Shown here: positions 33,115 through 33,185 of the stretch, piece by piece
Numbering within the stretch: the first letter of the stretch is position 1
Layout of the letters: the number at the start of each line of letters is the position of its first letter
Source of the DNA: Anaerophaga thermohalophila DSM 12881
GTDB lineage: Bacteria > Bacteroidota > Bacteroidia > Bacteroidales > Marinilabiliaceae
Direction: 5' to 3'
Length of the DNA: 33,185 bases
NCBI RefSeq assembly: GCF_000191885.1
Contig: NZ_AEWI01000209.1
Location: 1 to 33,185, forward strand
The notes under the pieces: generated by a model
Seen by the model: the letters and a program-made list of their open reading frames with translations, nothing else
Told to the model about the DNA's origin: nothing
Database searches by the model: none
Made by a program: the position numbers and the translations under genes

Positions 33115-33185
33115 TAGGTAATTAGGTAATTAGGTCATTAGGTAATTAGGTCATTAGATCATTAGATTGTTAGATTGTTAGATTG
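33115..33185 (+). repeat. 8-bp tandem array reaching the window edge
   Basis: Nine consecutive octamers in exact 8-base register: TAGGTAAT twice, TAGGTCAT, TAGGTAAT, TAGGTCAT, TAGATCAT, TAGATTGT twice, and an incomplete TAGATTG. The unit drifts stepwise from one sequence to another. Confidence 0.92.

Larger units (their letters stand above)
32734..33185. other. Terminal 452-bp non-coding region
   Basis: It holds two half-units of the dispersed repeat (32886-32919, 33084-33114), an AGGCAGAAG-type direct repeat (about 32943-32970) and an octamer array that runs off the window. No gene is seen. Confidence 0.6.

Noticed and set aside
33115..33185. Plasmid-type iterons or an origin
   Set aside because: The units are only 8 bp, drift in sequence, and similar arrays lie at other intergenic places without a replication gene.

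Overview
The window looks like chromosomal DNA of a member of the Bacteroidota, most likely a Bacteroidales or Marinilabiliales relative. The evidence is an adjacent SusC/SusD pair, a Nudix/winged-helix sugar regulator, an OstA-like LPS-transport protein, clustered SurA-type isomerases, a DUF5063 gene beside a 3'-5' exonuclease and an RlmI-type methyltransferase, and promoter boxes of the form TTTG-N(18-21)-TAnnTTTG. I recognise no transposase, tRNA, rRNA, phage gene or CRISPR array. The genus cannot be fixed from sequence reading alone.

Layout. (1) 59-1558, minus: CstA carbon-starvation transporter, possibly led by a small membrane-protein ORF and a promoter near 1858-1890. (2) 2097-12096, minus: a glucan-disaccharide locus running Nudix-type regulator, GPH-family sugar symporter, GH94 cellobiose phosphorylase, SusC, SusD, closed by a strong terminator at 2031-2062. 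A long hairpin followed by a T-run on the plus strand just upstream of susC suggests a cis-antisense RNA. (3) 12688-13551, plus: PduO-type cobalamin adenosyltransferase and a small DUF2795 protein, ending at a bidirectional terminator. (4) 13629-18766, minus: an envelope-biogenesis cluster with a PPIase-like lipoprotein, a SurA-like isomerase, an unknown lipoprotein and an OstA/LptA-like protein. It follows guaB (19177-20646, minus), which has its own terminator. (5) 20921-29307, plus: recQ, DUF5063 protein, 3'-5' exonuclease, RlmI-like rRNA methyltransferase, DEAD-box helicase and tex. (6) 29788-30729, plus: lysO-like exporter. (7) 30877-32733, minus: a LolD/MacB-type ABC ATPase and a SAM methyltransferase.

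Functional reading. The sugar locus should import a glucan fragment through SusCD, carry it over the inner membrane with the cation symporter and split it by phosphorolysis. No secreted glycoside hydrolase lies in the window, so it may scavenge oligosaccharides released elsewhere. The guaB-to-OstA region combines purine synthesis with outer-membrane protein and LPS assembly. The recQ-to-tex block is nucleic-acid housekeeping.

The least explained signal is a modular family of intergenic repeats: a 92-97 bp unit beginning GATGAAACGAGCATG, present in whole or in part at nine places. It is often combined with octamer arrays built on TAGATTGT. Its arms can pair and show compensatory changes between copies. 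It supplies the last codons and stop of cstA and of the exonuclease gene, abuts the start codon of the ABC ATPase gene, and forms an inverted pair around the rlmI-like/DEAD/tex block. Two further short dispersed repeats (about 41 bp and 37 bp) lie in intergenic DNA close to gene ends.
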